The position numbers and the translations under genes were made by a program. Positions 63,604-64,000 of a DNA stretch of 64,000 nt are shown here, in pieces. The notes beneath the pieces were generated by a model that made no database searches, was not told where the DNA came from, and was given only the letters and a program-made list of their open reading frames with translations. The DNA is from Flavobacterium omnivorum. GTDB lineage: Bacteria; Bacteroidota; Bacteroidia; Flavobacteriales; Flavobacteriaceae. The stretch is from positions 1-64,000 of the forward strand of contig NZ_FNDB01000018.1 in NCBI RefSeq assembly GCF_900099915.1, written 5' to 3'. Every line of letters starts with the position of its first letter. Position 1 is the first letter of the stretch.

Positions 63604-64000
63604 TTATAACGTTTTAGTCATATCGTCTACTAAATCTAAAACAAGTGCAAATTGTTCCTCTCGATTCAAATGTGAATTATCAATCTCAATAGCATCTTCA
63701 GCCATGACTAAAGGAGAATCTTCGCGGTGCGTATCTATGTAATCGCGCTCTTCCACATTTTTGAGAACTTCTTCAAATGTGACCTTATCGCCTTTTGCAA
63801 CCAATTCATCGTAACGTCTTTGCGCCCTTGTGGTTGCGCTGGCAGTCATGAATATTTTTAACTCTGCATCTGGAAAAACAACGGTACCAATATCCCTTCC
63901 ATCCATTACAATTCCCTTGTCTTTTCCCATTTCTTTTTGCTGTTCGACTAATTTGGCGCGAACCTCAGAAACTTCTGCAACTTTGCTAACAAAATTAGAA
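63604..64000 (-). CDS. cmk: Cytidylate kinase, C-terminal part (5' end outside the window)
   Basis: About 130 residues of a CMP/dCMP kinase. VMDGRDIGTVVFPDAELKIFMTAS is the conserved CMP-binding block and RAQRRYDEL...ERDYIDTHREDSPL the LID and following helix, with the Arg residues that bind phosphate. The frame is open to the window edge (KVAEVSEVRAKLVEQQKE), so the P-loop start is upstream on the minus strand. Confidence 0.95.
   Translation of the reverse strand, partial: SNFVSKVAEVSEVRAKLVEQQKEMGKDKGIVMDGRDIGTVVFPDAELKIFMTASATTRAQRRYDELVAKGDKVTFEEVLKNVEERDYIDTHREDSPLVMAEDAIEIDNSHLNREEQFALVLDLVDDMTKTL

Noticed and set aside
1..64000. tRNA or rRNA genes
   Set aside because: No CCA-ended cloverleaf-like sequence or rRNA block was recognised while reading the intergenic regions; a dedicated tRNA scan was not possible.

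Overview
The window looks like a chromosomal segment of a Flavobacterium-like member of the Bacteroidota. Supporting signs are the low GC content, promoters of the TTG-N17-23-TAnnTTTG type, weak Shine-Dalgarno sequences, the type IX secretion regulator PorX, Flavobacteriia-typical families (CAL67264, DUF3822, DUF779) and a MutS2 without an Smr domain. No rRNA, tRNA, CRISPR array or prophage was seen. All functions are read from sequence motifs and family knowledge; no database search was run.

Layout. (1) 1-6.7 kb is the accessory part. The right end of an IS30-family element sits inside a LytTR response-regulator gene, cutting off most of its receiver domain. A stand-alone receiver protein follows, then a cluster of a DUF4402 secreted subunit, a PapD-like periplasmic chaperone, a membrane protein with a histidine-kinase H-box but no ATPase domain, and an 847-residue usher-like outer-membrane protein. 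This looks like a Bacteroidota chaperone-usher fibre system with a broken or unusual signalling module. (2) 6.7-34.2 kb is mostly housekeeping: LigB-type dioxygenase, RecD-like helicase, DUF3822-rsmD, ketopantoate reductase, uvrA, porX-tsaE-GNAT-ald, ung, mutS2, a GIY-YIG gene between two palindromic repeats, a DCC-family protein, ABC-F ATPase, holA, a lone HsdR-N-like nuclease-fold protein, glycosyltransferase, OmpA lipoprotein, TsaC, UvrD and a TauE permease. (3) 34.4-43.1 kb has a class A beta-lactamase-like lipoprotein, an M1 and an M24 peptidase, a Dph6-like ATPase, DUF1697, and an ohrR-ohr-nitroreductase peroxide operon with a clear promoter/operator. (4) 43.1-44.0 kb is a gene-free array of three ~177-bp repeats plus a structured interspersed element. 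(5) 44-53 kb carries recG, a complete RND efflux operon and a bestrophin-like channel. (6) 53-56.3 kb is an alcohol/aldehyde locus (AraC regulator, DUF779, aldehyde dehydrogenase) whose adhP has lost its centre by internal deletion. (7) 56.5-64 kb has pheT, a fasciclin protein, rpsA, a nucleoside-type MFS transporter and the 3' part of cmk.

The non-coding DNA is informative. At least four copies of one stem-loop repeat family (14.8, 19.4, 43.7 and 62.0 kb), two copies of a different palindromic repeat flanking the GIY-YIG gene, and a tandem-repeat family with a relative near 7.5 kb can be recognised by eye. The most interesting systems are the chaperone-usher-like cluster with its truncated kinase and the GIY-YIG/palindrome unit.
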